Shown one piece after another: positions 52,562 to 62,636 of a stretch of 64,000 nt of DNA; the stretch's first letter is position 1; every line of letters starts with the position of its first letter. A program made the position numbers and the translations under genes. The notes below the pieces were generated by a model that made no database searches, had not been told where the DNA came from, and saw nothing but the letters and a program-made list of their open reading frames with translations. The DNA comes from Enterococcus ureasiticus (GTDB lineage: Bacteria > Bacillota > Bacilli > Lactobacillales > Enterococcaceae). The DNA lies in contig NZ_MIJZ01000015.1 of assembly GCF_001730285.1 (NCBI RefSeq), positions 124,001-188,000 on the forward strand, in the 5' to 3' direction.

Positions 52562-53970
52562 TCACTTCTTCTCCATCTTGTTCCTTGGGCTGTGTCTTCC
52601 AAGGTTATTCCTTTGTCTTTTAATAAATCACGAATCTCATCGCTACGGGCAAAGTCACGATTTGCACGGGCTTGATTGCGTTCTTCGATCAATTGGTCGA
52701 TATCATCATCGAGCAACTCTTCTGATAAGAAGAAAATACCGAAAATGCCTAACCATTGTGTGAACTGTTCTAGCGCTTTTTCGATTACCACAACTGATAC
52801 AGTCTCTTGCTCACTATATTGGTTCAGCCATTTAGCCATTTCGTAAACCACAGTGATTCCATTTGCTGCGTTAAAATCATCATCCATTTCAGTGGTGAAA
52901 CGTATTTCTAAATCTGCTAATTCCTGCAGCTTTTGATTATCTTCGGTACGTTCTGCTACTGCATCAGATTTTCTAAAGGACACGTTCTCAAAAGCATTTT
53001 TTAATTTTTGTAGGTTGACGCCTGCTTCTTTCATCGTTGTTTCACTATAACGAATTGGGCGGCGATATTGTGTGGTTGCCATAAAGAAACGCAAGACTTG
53101 TGGATCAACTTGCTTCACTAATTCATGAACTGTTACAAAGTTCCCTAACGATTTGCTCATTTTTTCATCGTCTTCACCAATCGTAACAAAACCGTTGTGC
53201 ATCCAGTAATTGGCAAATTTTTGACCTGTTTTCGCTTCACTTTGGGCAATTTCATTTTCATGATGGGGAAACTCTAAGTCTTGTCCGCCACCATGGATAT
53301 CAATTGTATCACCTAAATGTTTGGTTGCCATCACAGAACACTCGATGTGCCAACCTGGGCGTCCCACGCCCCACGGAGAGTCCCAAGAAATTTCGCCTTC
53401 TTTGGCTCCTTTCCATAATGCGAAGTCTAACGGATCTTCTTTCAGCTCTTTTTCCATTCCAGTACGTTGACTAGCACCGACTTCTAATTCATCGATCGAT
53501 TGATGACTAAGCTTGCCATACCCTTCAAATTTACGTGTTCGATAATAGACATCACCTTGTGATTCGTATGCATAACCTTTGTCGATCAATGTTTCGATAA
53601 AGGTTAAAATATCCGGCATATGATCCATTACACGAGGGTGTAGCGTTGCTGGTTTAACATTCAAGATATTTGTATCTTCTTCAAATGCATGGATAAAACG
53701 ATCTGCAACTTCTGGTGCCGTAATCCCTAGATCTTTAGCCGCTCTGATGATTTTATCATCTACATCAGTAAAGTTTGACACATAATTCACTTCATATCCA
53801 CGATATTCTAAGTAACGTCTGATCGTGTCAAAGGCCATCGAACTACGGGCATTGCCGATATGAATATAATTATAGACAGTCGGTCCGCAGACATACATCC
53901 GGACTTTTCCTTCCTCTATTGGTTGAAACACTTCTTTTTCTCTCGTTAATGTATTATAAATTTGAATCAT
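52558..53970 (-). CDS. cysS: Cysteinyl-tRNA synthetase
   Basis: The 470-aa class Ia synthetase has the zinc Cys in [20 protein letters not shown] (with the HIGH motif as HIGN), further zinc ligands in HIECSVMA and [11 protein letters not shown], and KMSKSLGNF near residue 270. It overlaps the cysE 3' end by 17 nt, so the pair is translated together and shares the Cys T-box upstream. Confidence 0.95.
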   Translation of the reverse strand: MIQIYNTLTREKEVFQPIEEGKVRMYVCGPTVYNYIHIGNARSSMAFDTIRRYLEYRGYEVNYVSNFTDVDDKIIRAAKDLGITAPEVADRFIHAFEEDTNILNVKPATLHPRVMDHMPDILTFIETLIDKGYAYESQGDVYYRTRKFEGYGKLSHQSIDELEVGASQRTGMEKELKEDPLDFALWKGAKEGEISWDSPWGVGRPGWHIECSVMATKHLGDTIDIHGGGQDLEFPHHENEIAQSEAKTGQKFANYWMHNGFVTIGEDDEKMSKSLGNFVTVHELVKQVDPQVLRFFMATTQYRRPIRYSETTMKEAGVNLQKLKNAFENVSFRKSDAVAERTEDNQKLQELADLEIRFTTEMDDDFNAANGITVVYEMAKWLNQYSEQETVSVVVIEKALEQFTQWLGIFGIFFLSEELLDDDIDQLIEERNQARANRDFARSDEIRDLLKDKGITLEDTAQGTRWRRSE

Positions 53971-54502
53971 ACGCTACCTCCAATTTTTCTCCTTTGATTC
54001 TGACGACCTTTGCCGGGATTCCTACGGCTGTTGCATCGTCAGGAATATCTGTTAAAACAACAGCAGCAGCACCAATTTTTGCTCTTTCACCAATCGTAAC
54101 TGGCCCCAATATTTGAGCATGTGCATGGATCATAGCCCCTTTTTTGACAGTTGGATGACGTTTCCCTGTATCCTTACCTGTTCCTCCTAAGGTCACACCA
54201 TGAAATAACACGACATCTTCTTCTATTTCTGCTGTTTGACCGATCACCACACCCATTCCGTGATCAATAAAAACGCCAGGTGCGATCGTCGCTCCAGGAT
54301 GGATCTCAATTCCTGTTAAGAATCGCCAAAACTGCGCATGGATCTTCGCTAATAAAAACAGTCGGTGTCTATATAAAAAATGGGAAAAACGATGCCAAAA
54401 CAACGCATGTAATCCTGGATATGTAAGCAACGCTTCCAACGTCGAACGTGCTGCTGGATCATTGTTTTTGACTGCCCTAACAGCTCTTTTTAACCAACTC
54501 AT
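53954..54502 (-). CDS. cysE: Serine O-acetyltransferase
   Basis: This 182-aa enzyme makes O-acetylserine, the cysteine precursor. It has an N-terminal helical part and a left-handed beta-helix with [29 protein letters not shown] (catalytic His/Asp) and [28 protein letters not shown] lies 7 nt before the ATG at 54502. A Cys T-box riboswitch lies upstream, matching its biosynthetic role. Confidence 0.93.
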   Translation of the reverse strand: MSWLKRAVRAVKNNDPAARSTLEALLTYPGLHALFWHRFSHFLYRHRLFLLAKIHAQFWRFLTGIEIHPGATIAPGVFIDHGMGVVIGQTAEIEEDVVLFHGVTLGGTGKDTGKRHPTVKKGAMIHAHAQILGPVTIGERAKIGAAAVVLTDIPDDATAVGIPAKVVRIKGEKLEVAYDSNL

Positions 54503-54637
54503 ATTCTTGCTCCTTTCATTTGATTTTAAATTCATGTAGCTCCGACGGAAAAAATAGGTTTATGACACATTTGATACCAGACAAATTTTATCTTTTTTCC
54601 GAATATCTAACCTGAAAAGCTAGATATTAAAACAAAT

Positions 54638-54850
54638 AAGCGTCTTTTAAACGAAATAACTCCGTTTAAAAGACGCTTCTGCGTGGTTCCACTTTTTTTC
54701 ACAGGTTTCCCTGCCTCAAAACAGATAACGGTTGTTGGCCGTTTTCAGCTACGTGTCGCTGAAACTATTCAAAGATGCATTTCAAAAAGGGCTGACAACT
54801 GTTTTCACCATCCACAGTCTCTCTAAAGACACGCGCTTTTTTACTTCTTC
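54638..54850 (-). promoter_or_regulatory. Cys-specific T-box riboswitch ahead of cysE-cysS
   Basis: On the minus strand the leader shows an AGAGA element (TTTAGAGAGAC), a specifier loop GAAATGCATC with the codon TGC (54777-54779), the T-box core GTGGAACCACGC (54681-54692) and a terminator whose stem AAGCGTCTTTTAAACG/CGTTTAAAAGACGCTT lies at 54638-54678. Uncharged tRNA-Cys would stabilise the antiterminator and switch on cysE-cysS. A TATAAT inside the 3' end of gltX probably starts the leader. Confidence 0.9.
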
Positions 54851-54867
54851 TTCTCTACATATTTCTA

Positions 54868-56325
54868 TTATAAAACGTTATTTAAATGATCTAAAGCTTT
54901 TTCTTTCCCTAGCAGCTCGATCGTATCGCCTAATTCTGGTCCATGCATTTGTCCTGAAACAGCTACACGAATCGGCATAAATAGATTTTTACCTTTAACG
55001 CCTGTTTCTTTTTGAACCGCTTTGATTCCAGCTTTGATGCTTGGTACATCTACAACGTCCATCGCTTCTAATTGTGCTTTAAAAGCAGCTAAAACGGTAG
55101 GTACAGTTTCTCCAGCTAAGACTTCTTTGGCTGCATCATCTAAGACTGGATGTTCGTTGAAGAATAATTCAGAAACATTGACGATTTCAGCAGCATAGCT
55201 CATTTGTGGTTGGTACAAGCTAACAACTTTTTTCAACCATTCCAATTTTTCATCGCTTGGTTGAGCTTCAATTTTGCCTTCTGCTACTAGATAAGGAAGA
55301 CACATCTCTGTTAAAACATCTAAGTCTAATTGTTTCATGTATTGGTTATTGACCCATTCAAGTTTCTTCCCATCAAACGCCGCTGGTGATTTGCTTAAAC
55401 GTTCTGGATCAAAGATTTTGATCAATTCATCTTGTGAGAAGATTTCTTCTTCCCCGACTGGTGACCAACCTAATAATGCTGTAAAGTTGAACATTGCTTC
55501 TGGTAAATAGCCAAGTTCACGGTATTGTTCGATAAATTGTAAAATCGATTCGTCACGTTTACTTAATTTTTTACCTGTTTCAGAGTTGATGATCAACGTC
55601 ATATGTCCAAATTCTGGTGCTTTCCAACCAAATGCTTCATAAACCATCAATTGCTTTGGTGTATTGGCAATATGATCGTCTCCACGTAGAACATGAGTGA
55701 TTTTCATCATGTGATCATCTACTGCTACAGCAAAGTTATACGTTGGCATACCATCACGTTTTTGAATAACAAAGTCGCCGCCGATATTGTCTGATTCAAA
55801 AACGATTTCGCCTTTGACCATATCTTCAAATGTAAAAGAAGTGTTTCGTGGTACACGGAAACGAATAACAGGAACAAGTCCTTGTGCTTCTTTTTCTGCT
55901 TGCTCAGAAGGTGTCAAATTCGCACATTTACCAGAGTAATGCGGCATTTCGCTACGAGCACGTTGCGCATCTCTTTCAGCTTCTAATTCGTCTTCTGTAC
56001 AATAACATTTATATGCGCGATTGCTTACCAACAGTTGATCGATCAAAGGTTGATAAATTTCGCCACGTTCTGACTGACGATAAGGACCGTATTCACCTGG
56101 TTTTTCAGGAGATTCATCCCAATCCATGCCTAACCATGCTAAGTTTTCCAACTGGCTTTTTTCGCCGTCTTCAATGTTTCTCTTTTGATCAGTATCTTCG
56201 ATTCGGATAATAAATTCACCATCATTGTGGCGGGCAAATAAATAATTAAATAAAGCAGTTCTCGCATTTCCGATATGCAAGTGTCCAGTTGGACTTGGTG
56301 CGTAACGTACACGTACTTTTGTCAT
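54868..56325 (-). CDS. gltX: Glutamyl-tRNA synthetase
   Basis: The 485-aa class Ib synthetase has the HIGH motif in [24 protein letters not shown], the KMSKS-type motif KLSKRDESI near residue 252, and the C-terminal anticodon-binding domain. The Cys-rich zinc segment [15 protein letters not shown]...YSGKC near 106-130 is present. The cysE T-box follows directly downstream. Confidence 0.95.
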   Translation of the reverse strand: MTKVRVRYAPSPTGHLHIGNARTALFNYLFARHNDGEFIIRIEDTDQKRNIEDGEKSQLENLAWLGMDWDESPEKPGEYGPYRQSERGEIYQPLIDQLLVSNRAYKCYCTEDELEAERDAQRARSEMPHYSGKCANLTPSEQAEKEAQGLVPVIRFRVPRNTSFTFEDMVKGEIVFESDNIGGDFVIQKRDGMPTYNFAVAVDDHMMKITHVLRGDDHIANTPKQLMVYEAFGWKAPEFGHMTLIINSETGKKLSKRDESILQFIEQYRELGYLPEAMFNFTALLGWSPVGEEEIFSQDELIKIFDPERLSKSPAAFDGKKLEWVNNQYMKQLDLDVLTEMCLPYLVAEGKIEAQPSDEKLEWLKKVVSLYQPQMSYAAEIVNVSELFFNEHPVLDDAAKEVLAGETVPTVLAAFKAQLEAMDVVDVPSIKAGIKAVQKETGVKGKNLFMPIRVAVSGQMHGPELGDTIELLGKEKALDHLNNVL

Positions 56326-56340
56326 TGTGCATTCCTCTTT

Positions 56341-56814
56341 CTATTTTTCAAGTAAAGCGACCGCAATCGCTCCCATACCTTCTTCTTGACCAATGAAACC
56401 CATTTTTTCCATCGTAGTTGCTTTTAAATTGATTTGATTTGTTTCAATTTCACAGGCTTTGGCGATGTTTTCTTTCATTTGCTCTAAATAAGGTTTCATT
56501 TTTGGTTGTTCTGCTAAAATTGTACAATCAATGTTGCCAATAGTAAAGCCGCCAGCCAAAATTTTTTGATTTGCTTCATATAATAATTTCATTGAGTCCG
56601 CATCTTTAAACTCTGGATCTGTATCAGGAAATAAATGACCGATGTCTCCAAGTCCTGCAGCACCTAGTAGCGCATCCGTAATTGCATGTAGCAACACATC
56701 TGCATCAGAGTGCCCTAGCAGACCTTTTTCAAAAGGAAGTTCCACACCACCGATGATCAATTTACGTCCTTCTACCAATTGATGAACATCAAAACCTTGT
56801 CCAATTCGTATCAT
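56341..56814 (-). CDS. ispF: 2-C-methyl-D-erythritol 2,4-cyclodiphosphate synthase
   Basis: This 157-aa MEP-pathway enzyme has the metal site GQGFDVHQL (Asp and His), GLLGHSDADVLLHAITDALLGAAGLGDIGHLFP and the substrate loop IGNIDCTILAEQPK. It lies 8 nt downstream of ispD. Confidence 0.95.
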   Translation of the reverse strand: MIRIGQGFDVHQLVEGRKLIIGGVELPFEKGLLGHSDADVLLHAITDALLGAAGLGDIGHLFPDTDPEFKDADSMKLLYEANQKILAGGFTIGNIDCTILAEQPKMKPYLEQMKENIAKACEIETNQINLKATTMEKMGFIGQEEGMGAIAVALLEK

Positions 56815-56822
56815 TTTTTCAC

Positions 56823-57548
56823 CTAGCTTCTTTTTCGTTTCACAATCGCTTCACCGATCAGCATATCTTCTGGTGTAGTCAATTTGATATTTTCATAACT
56901 TCCCAATACCATTGAGACAGGTAAATTACTGTATTTTTCAATGAGTGATGCATCGTCTGTTCCTAAATAACCTTCTTGTTGGGCACAGACATGAACAGCT
57001 AGTAAATCCTCCCCGTAAAAAGCTTGCGGCGTTTGAATTTGCCATAATGTTTCACGTGGAACTGTCTCTTGTACAATACCCTCAATCACTCGTTTGATGG
57101 TATCTTTGACTGGAACACCTAAAATAGCCGCTCTCGTTTCTTGTACCTTTTGGTGTAATAATTTCAATTGTGTCAAGTTAACAAATGGTCTTGCGCCATC
57201 ATGAACCATTACGATATTCTTTTGATTCAGCAACGCTTTTAAGCCATTATAAACACTGTATTGCCGTTCACAACCACCAGAGACGATTGTAATTGGACAT
57301 TTTTTTTTCTTTGTTTCCTTTTTGACCATTGCCGCTAATAAATCTTGTTCATCTTCTTGCGTGACCAAAACGATGTGTTTACACGCAGGATCATTTAAAA
57401 ATGTATTTAATGAATAAGAAATAACTGGTTTGCCGATTAAATGCAATAAAATCTTATTTCGGCTGGCGCCCATTCTCTTACCTTGTCCAGCAGCCAATAA
57501 TATGACTTCATAATCCAGTGCTTTGTTTCTATTTTCAGCTTTTCCCAT
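56823..57548 (-). CDS. ispD: 2-C-methyl-D-erythritol 4-phosphate cytidylyltransferase
   Basis: The 241-aa enzyme has the nucleotide-binding start VILLAAGQGKRMGASRNKILLHL, VMVHDGARPFV and QTPQAF. The ATG at 57548 lies inside the 3' end of the PIN-TRAM gene (14-nt overlap). The SD is weak, so translation may depend on coupling. Confidence 0.92.
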   Translation of the reverse strand: MGKAENRNKALDYEVILLAAGQGKRMGASRNKILLHLIGKPVISYSLNTFLNDPACKHIVLVTQEDEQDLLAAMVKKETKKKKCPITIVSGGCERQYSVYNGLKALLNQKNIVMVHDGARPFVNLTQLKLLHQKVQETRAAILGVPVKDTIKRVIEGIVQETVPRETLWQIQTPQAFYGEDLLAVHVCAQQEGYLGTDDASLIEKYSNLPVSMVLGSYENIKLTTPEDMLIGEAIVKRKRS

Positions 57549-58677
57549 TGGCTTTATGTTCTTCTTTACTGTCGTCGATCCCACGACCTGAGTGAGCTGG
57601 TTTGGCAAAAATCATCCGGCCAGCTGCCGTCTGTAATGCACTTGTTACAACAACTTGAATATGTTCGTTCATGTAATGCTGTCCATCTTCAACTACAACC
57701 ATTGTGCCATCATCTAAGTAAGCCACACCTTGCTGACGTTCTGTTCCGGCTTTTACAACCATCACATTCATCGTTTCACCTGGAATCACAACAGGTTTTA
57801 CAGCATTTGCTAAAGCATTGATATTCAAAACAGGAACATTTTGAAACTCAGAGACTTTATTTAAGTTGTAATCATTTGTTACAACCACACCATCCAATAG
57901 TTTTGCTAACTTGATCAGTTTACTGTCGACTTCTGAAATATCTTCAAAGTCACCTTCATACATTTCAACCGAAATTCCATCTTCTTTTTGCAATGCATTC
58001 AAAATATCCAAACCACGACGTCCACGAACACGTTTTAAGCTATCGCCAGAATCGGCAATATATTGCAGCTCATACAACACAAAGTTAGGAATCAAAATAA
58101 CCCCTTCTAAAAAACCGGTTTTAGCAATATCATAGATTCTACCGTCGATGATCACACTTGTATCTAAAATTTTGTACTTATGAAAATGATCTTCTACTCT
58201 ACGATCTAAAACTTCTCCTTCACCTTCAGTTTGAACCTTTTTCTGCTTAGGAGTAAAAATTTTACGCCATTCATCAATTCGAGTCGTACCCATACGAAAC
58301 CCAAGGTAGCCAAAAATGATCATGACTAGAATCGGTAAAACACTATTAACAAACGGGATATTCAAGTTATACATTGGAATCGAAATGATCACACCAATGA
58401 CTAGACCAAGAATTGCACCAATACTCCCGAATAATAGATAAGTCAAACTCATTTCGTTTAATGCTGCTTCTACTTTTTTCACAACTGAAACAATATACTT
58501 TGCTAACCCTAACGATAAAATAAAGAAAATAAGTGCACCAATCAAACTGTTAGTAAAGTTATTGTTCAGCCATGTATTATCTGCCTGTTTCGCCATGTCC
58601 CAAGCCATCGGTAATAATGAGATACCTAAGCTTGCGCCTGCGACGACCATTAGCAGTGTGATAACACGTTTCTGCAT
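57535..58677 (-). CDS. Membrane PIN-TRAM domain protein (YacL)
   Basis: The 380-aa protein has four N-terminal membrane helices (about residues 1-135), a PIN nuclease-like domain (about 165-290; KILDTSVIIDGRIYDIAKTGFLEG with acidic active-site residues, and VVTNDYNLNKVSE) and a C-terminal TRAM RNA-binding domain (about 300-360). Its place next to ispD and radA is conserved in Firmicutes. The cellular target is unknown. GGAGG lies 8 nt before the ATG. Confidence 0.88.
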   Translation of the reverse strand: MQKRVITLLMVVAGASLGISLLPMAWDMAKQADNTWLNNNFTNSLIGALIFFILSLGLAKYIVSVVKKVEAALNEMSLTYLLFGSIGAILGLVIGVIISIPMYNLNIPFVNSVLPILVMIIFGYLGFRMGTTRIDEWRKIFTPKQKKVQTEGEGEVLDRRVEDHFHKYKILDTSVIIDGRIYDIAKTGFLEGVILIPNFVLYELQYIADSGDSLKRVRGRRGLDILNALQKEDGISVEMYEGDFEDISEVDSKLIKLAKLLDGVVVTNDYNLNKVSEFQNVPVLNINALANAVKPVVIPGETMNVMVVKAGTERQQGVAYLDDGTMVVVEDGQHYMNEHIQVVVTSALQTAAGRMIFAKPAHSGRGIDDSKEEHKANGKS

Positions 58678-58767
58678 AGATTCATCCTCCAATATAGTTA
58701 TACTTAATTTAAAGATTGAAAGGAAGAGATCGCTCCTAAAATCTTGTGTCGACCTCTTACTCTCACT

Positions 58768-60138
58768 CTATTTGAATACTTTTCTTAGTGTTTCTCCGAT
58801 TGTCGCAACACCGACAATCTCGATTCCCTCTGGAGGGGTCCAACCGCCTAAATTGTTTTTTGGTAAATAAATTTTAGTAAAGCCTAGCTTTTGTGCTTCT
58901 CGTACTCGTTGTTCAATACTATTCACACGACGAATCTCACCTGTCAGACCAATTTCACCAATAAAACATTCTGTTGGCTTCGTACCATTTTCTTTATAGC
59001 TGGAAGCGATACTTACCGCTACTGCCAAATCGATAGCTGGTTCGTTGATTTTCACACCACCAGCAGCCTTTAGATAAGCATCTTGATTTTGTAGTAACAA
59101 GCCAGCACGTTTTTCTAAAACTGCCATGATCAAGGAAACTCGATTAAAATCTAGACCCGTCGTCGTCCGCTTGGCATTTCCGAACATCGTTGGAGTGACT
59201 AAAGCCTGAACCTCAACCAAAATGGGACGTGTCCCTTCCATTGCGACCACAATCGCTGAACCTGTAGCATCAGCCAATCGTTCTTCTAAAAACACTTGAG
59301 AAGGATTCGCGACTTCTTCCAGTCCATGCTCTCTCATTTCAAAAATCCCGATCTCGTTAGTCGAGCCAAAACGATTTTTTACTGCTCTCAAGATTCTGAA
59401 GGTATGATGCTTATCTCCTTCAAAATACAAAACAGTATCTACCATATGTTCTAGCATACGTGGTCCTGCAATCGAACCTTCTTTGGTCACATGACCTACG
59501 ATGAAAATCGCAATACCATTGGTTTTAGCGATTTTTAACAGTTCAGCTGTCGTCTCTCGTACCTGACTAACACTGCCAGCCACGCTGGTAACATCTGGTT
59601 GGGTCATCGTTTGAATAGAATCAATGATCACATAATCGGGCTCTAACTTTTCGATTGCACGGCTTATTTCGTTCATATCCGTTTCTGCGTACAAATAAAA
59701 TTCCGTATCGATCGAACTTAAACGCTCGGCACGCATTTTGATTTGTTCTGCACTTTCTTCTCCAGAAACATAAAGTACTTTGCCGCCGATTTCTGCAAGT
59801 TGTTGTGACACCTGTAACAGCAACGTTGATTTACCGATTCCGGGATCCCCACCAATCAAAACCAGTGATCCAGGAACAACACCGCCACCTAACACACGGT
59901 TTAGCTCTACCAACTTTGTTTTAACTCTCGGCTCTTTCTTAGGAACCACTTCAGCTAAGCGCTGAGGCTGTGTCTTTTTTCCCGTTAAACTAACTCTAGC
60001 ACGACGATCTGTCGTATCTTGAATGATTTCTTCGGTCATTGTGTTCCACTGCCCACAGTTCGGACAGCGTCCTAAATATTTAGGGGAAATATACCCGCAC
60101 GTTTGACACTCAAATTGAACTTTTGCTTTTTTTGCCAT
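58768..60138 (-). CDS. radA: DNA repair protein RadA
   Basis: The 456-aa protein has a four-Cys zinc finger [21 protein letters not shown], Walker [15 protein letters not shown] (near residue 91), the RadA motif KNRFG and a C-terminal Lon-like domain. It is a branch-migration helicase that supports recombination and transformation. Confidence 0.95.
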   Translation of the reverse strand: MAKKAKVQFECQTCGYISPKYLGRCPNCGQWNTMTEEIIQDTTDRRARVSLTGKKTQPQRLAEVVPKKEPRVKTKLVELNRVLGGGVVPGSLVLIGGDPGIGKSTLLLQVSQQLAEIGGKVLYVSGEESAEQIKMRAERLSSIDTEFYLYAETDMNEISRAIEKLEPDYVIIDSIQTMTQPDVTSVAGSVSQVRETTAELLKIAKTNGIAIFIVGHVTKEGSIAGPRMLEHMVDTVLYFEGDKHHTFRILRAVKNRFGSTNEIGIFEMREHGLEEVANPSQVFLEERLADATGSAIVVAMEGTRPILVEVQALVTPTMFGNAKRTTTGLDFNRVSLIMAVLEKRAGLLLQNQDAYLKAAGGVKINEPAIDLAVAVSIASSYKENGTKPTECFIGEIGLTGEIRRVNSIEQRVREAQKLGFTKIYLPKNNLGGWTPPEGIEIVGVATIGETLRKVFK

Positions 60139-60241
60139 ATGCTATCCCCTCGTTTTGATGTATTCTTTATTTTACCATAGTATCAGCCACTTAGACTAAG
60201 ACTTCCCACTGTAAAATACGCATTTTTCCAATGAATTTAAC

Positions 60242-60721
60242 TTAGTTTTTGCCTGAAGATCCAAAACCGCCTGTGCGTTCAGTTTCCACATCATCAACAT
60301 CTGCTAAAAGAAACGGCTTAAAGATACCTTGTCCGATTCGTTCGCCTTTTTCGATAACCATCTCTTCATACCCAAAATTCAAAAATTGAAACATGATATG
60401 GCCTTCATTGCCTTCGTTATTATAATAATCACGATCGATCACACCCACGCCATTTGCTAACATTAAAAAACGTTTCAATGGGTTTGATGAACGACTCACT
60501 AATTCTAAATACTCATTTTCAGCCATATATGCTTTGATCCCTGTTTTTACCAAAATGGGTTTTGGCGCTATACCTTGTGCTTGTAATTGCCAAATACTTG
60601 GTACAACAACTGTTTCTGCTGCTTCAAAGTCATACCCTGCAGCGCCTTTTGTGGCACGCTCAGGGATTGCGATCCCTTGGTCTTTATAATCAGTAATAAT
60701 TTCAAATCCTCGTTGTTTCAT
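60242..60721 (-). CDS. dut: dUTP diphosphatase
   Basis: This 159-aa trimeric dUTPase has KGAAGYDFEAAETVVVPS, LVSRSSNPLKR, ANGVGVIDRDYY and the C-terminal FGSSG arm that closes over dUTP. It removes dUTP and provides dUMP. Two tandem ATGs occur; the second (60721) has the better SD spacing (GAGGAG, 7 nt). Confidence 0.9.
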   Translation of the reverse strand: MKQRGFEIITDYKDQGIAIPERATKGAAGYDFEAAETVVVPSIWQLQAQGIAPKPILVKTGIKAYMAENEYLELVSRSSNPLKRFLMLANGVGVIDRDYYNNEGNEGHIMFQFLNFGYEEMVIEKGERIGQGIFKPFLLADVDDVETERTGGFGSSGKN

Positions 60722-60831
60722 CATAAATCTCCTCTACTTGTAAACTATTTCTATTTTAACATACTACGCTGATTCCCAGCTTACTTTTACAGTATCTTTA
60801 ATATTCTCTTGTGTTTTTTTATGTTTTCACA

Positions 60832-62199
60832 TCATTTAGACTCATTTTGTTCATTTTTTACTACTTCGTAAAAAATAAAAGAAAAAAATAACATCAATCC
60901 AATAATACTAATTATATGAACATGCTCTACCAATTGAAGAGCCACTGGGTTATGAGTTCGATGCGCCGTAATTTGCAATACTGTTTTGGCTGGTAACTGT
61001 GCTTGTTTGGCTAACAACCACAAAGTACTCATCAATAATAACTGATGCATCACACTGCCTTTTGTTTGGGTACTAAACTTGGTAATGATTCGAGTATCTT
61101 GTGGCAAATTCTCTTCTTGATAATACTTTTGATTCAGGAAATTACCAGTAGCACTAATAAAACAACTTAGCAGAAAAATCCCAATTGGAAAAAGTGGGCG
61201 AAACAATAACAAGAATAACGAGAAGATGAATCCCCCAAGATGGATGATTCTAACATCTACTTTAGGAAACAGTCGATATAAAAATTTAATAACAACTGCT
61301 GATCCAATAATCCCTAAAATATACGGAACATATAAATTTGCAGTAAGACGGTCTATTCCTAAACGTAACGACACATAAAATGTGCCAAAAAGAAGTAGAA
61401 AGTTCATGCACATTCCATTAGCAAATGTGAGTAAATTCAGCCATAAAGGAAGCTTCCAAACTTTCCTTTGGCGATTCAAATACCAAGCAGTGATCACAAA
61501 CAACACAGAAAATCCAATAATTCCAATATCCAAAAGCTGCGGATCAAACAACAGTCGAGCCGAACGAATAAATAACAATAGGACAAAGAAAAATAAAAAT
61601 AAAAAGAACTCTTTGATCGATATTACCTGTTTGTCGACTTCATTAAAATCAATTTCATAGTCAGGATAATGAGTGACGGTATGATAGGCCGCTATATACA
61701 ACAAGGTATACTCTCCTAAAACCAAAGGAATTCGCAACTCCTTCGTCAGCATCAACGAGGCGATCACCCCACCTAATATCAATAGGATAAACAGATATTT
61801 TCTACCTGTCAAAGCGGAATAGCCTTGCTGTTTTTCATGATAATTGACTGTGGTGTTGGCCGATGGAAGCCATGATGCGCTAAGTCCTAGTAAAACAGCC
61901 GAAAATAGATATGCTGGAAAGTAAAATTGTCCTAGCATCCCAATCAAACAGCCTGCGCCTCCAATCAGAATAGAAATAATCAGCACATTAAAACTCGTTA
62001 AGGCTAATTTGAAACTTTTTAACAAGAATATCCCCGTCATTCGAAACGTATAAAAAAGCACGAAAGGCAAAACTCTTTCTACACTCGCACCATCGCTTAG
62101 GTTCAAAAACAAAAAATAAGGGATAAAAATAATTGTATTAGATAAAATAAACGGTGCAACTTGCAGACAATTGCGGGCTAATTCTTTTAGTTTTGACAT
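60832..62199 (-). CDS. Polytopic membrane protein, MFS-like
   Basis: The 455-aa protein has about 12 predicted membrane spans and Arg/Lys-rich loops at positive-inside positions. It is 12-span like the MFS, but I do not see a clear motif A. No neighbour suggests a substrate. A terminator-like hairpin lies before its promoter region. The function is unknown. Confidence 0.6.
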   Translation of the reverse strand: MSKLKELARNCLQVAPFILSNTIIFIPYFLFLNLSDGASVERVLPFVLFYTFRMTGIFLLKSFKLALTSFNVLIISILIGGAGCLIGMLGQFYFPAYLFSAVLLGLSASWLPSANTTVNYHEKQQGYSALTGRKYLFILLILGGVIASLMLTKELRIPLVLGEYTLLYIAAYHTVTHYPDYEIDFNEVDKQVISIKEFFLFLFFFVLLLFIRSARLLFDPQLLDIGIIGFSVLFVITAWYLNRQRKVWKLPLWLNLLTFANGMCMNFLLLFGTFYVSLRLGIDRLTANLYVPYILGIIGSAVVIKFLYRLFPKVDVRIIHLGGFIFSLFLLLFRPLFPIGIFLLSCFISATGNFLNQKYYQEENLPQDTRIITKFSTQTKGSVMHQLLLMSTLWLLAKQAQLPAKTVLQITAHRTHNPVALQLVEHVHIISIIGLMLFFSFIFYEVVKNEQNESK

Positions 62200-62275
62200 T
62201 GATTGATCTCCTTTGAAACGGTTTGTTATGTAGGTAGTCTACCACGTTCATAGGGAAAGTGGAATTGTTCTTCAA

Positions 62276-62323
62276 TGAAAAAGCGTCTATAACATAAATA
62301 TATGCAATAGACGGCTTTTTTTA
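62276..62323. terminator. Bidirectional terminator next to the BspA remnant
   Basis: AAAAAGCGTCTAT pairs with ATAGACGGCTTTTT across 22 nt, with T-runs on both strands. Confidence 0.65.
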
Positions 62324-62343
62324 TTTAAAGTAATTACTTACTT

Positions 62344-62632
62344 TTATTGGATTTCGTAAATTTCTGAGAGTGTGTTATCGTATGTTTTGAATTTAGCTAC
62401 ACTATTGTACGCGACATTCGCTTCTTTATTGACCCATGACCTGATCGAAAGTTCACTTCTTTTTTTGAAGCGAAAATTTTCCCAAGCGTTAAACTAGATA
62501 ATTCATTAACAAACATCCTACTCGTATCTGTCACTTTTGATGTGTTCAAACTATTTAAATCTAACAATATCTGAAGAATTTAAATTTGTAATTGTTTTTA
62601 CTTTTTTTATACTACGCCATCTTGTTCAACAC
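62344..62632 (-). pseudogene. Decayed 3' end of a BspA-type leucine-rich-repeat gene
   Basis: In the three minus-strand frames of this stretch, pieces of a BspA/DUF285 protein can be read. One is LDLNSLNTSKVTDTSRMF (a repeat unit with key residues lost); another, in a different frame after a run of seven A residues, is SWVNKEANVAYNSVAKF followed by KTYDNTLSEIYEIQ and a stop at 62344-62346. Such an ending is typical of enterococcal BspA proteins. Frame breaks and stops between the pieces mean it cannot encode one protein. Confidence 0.65.
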
Positions 62633-62636
62633 GCCA

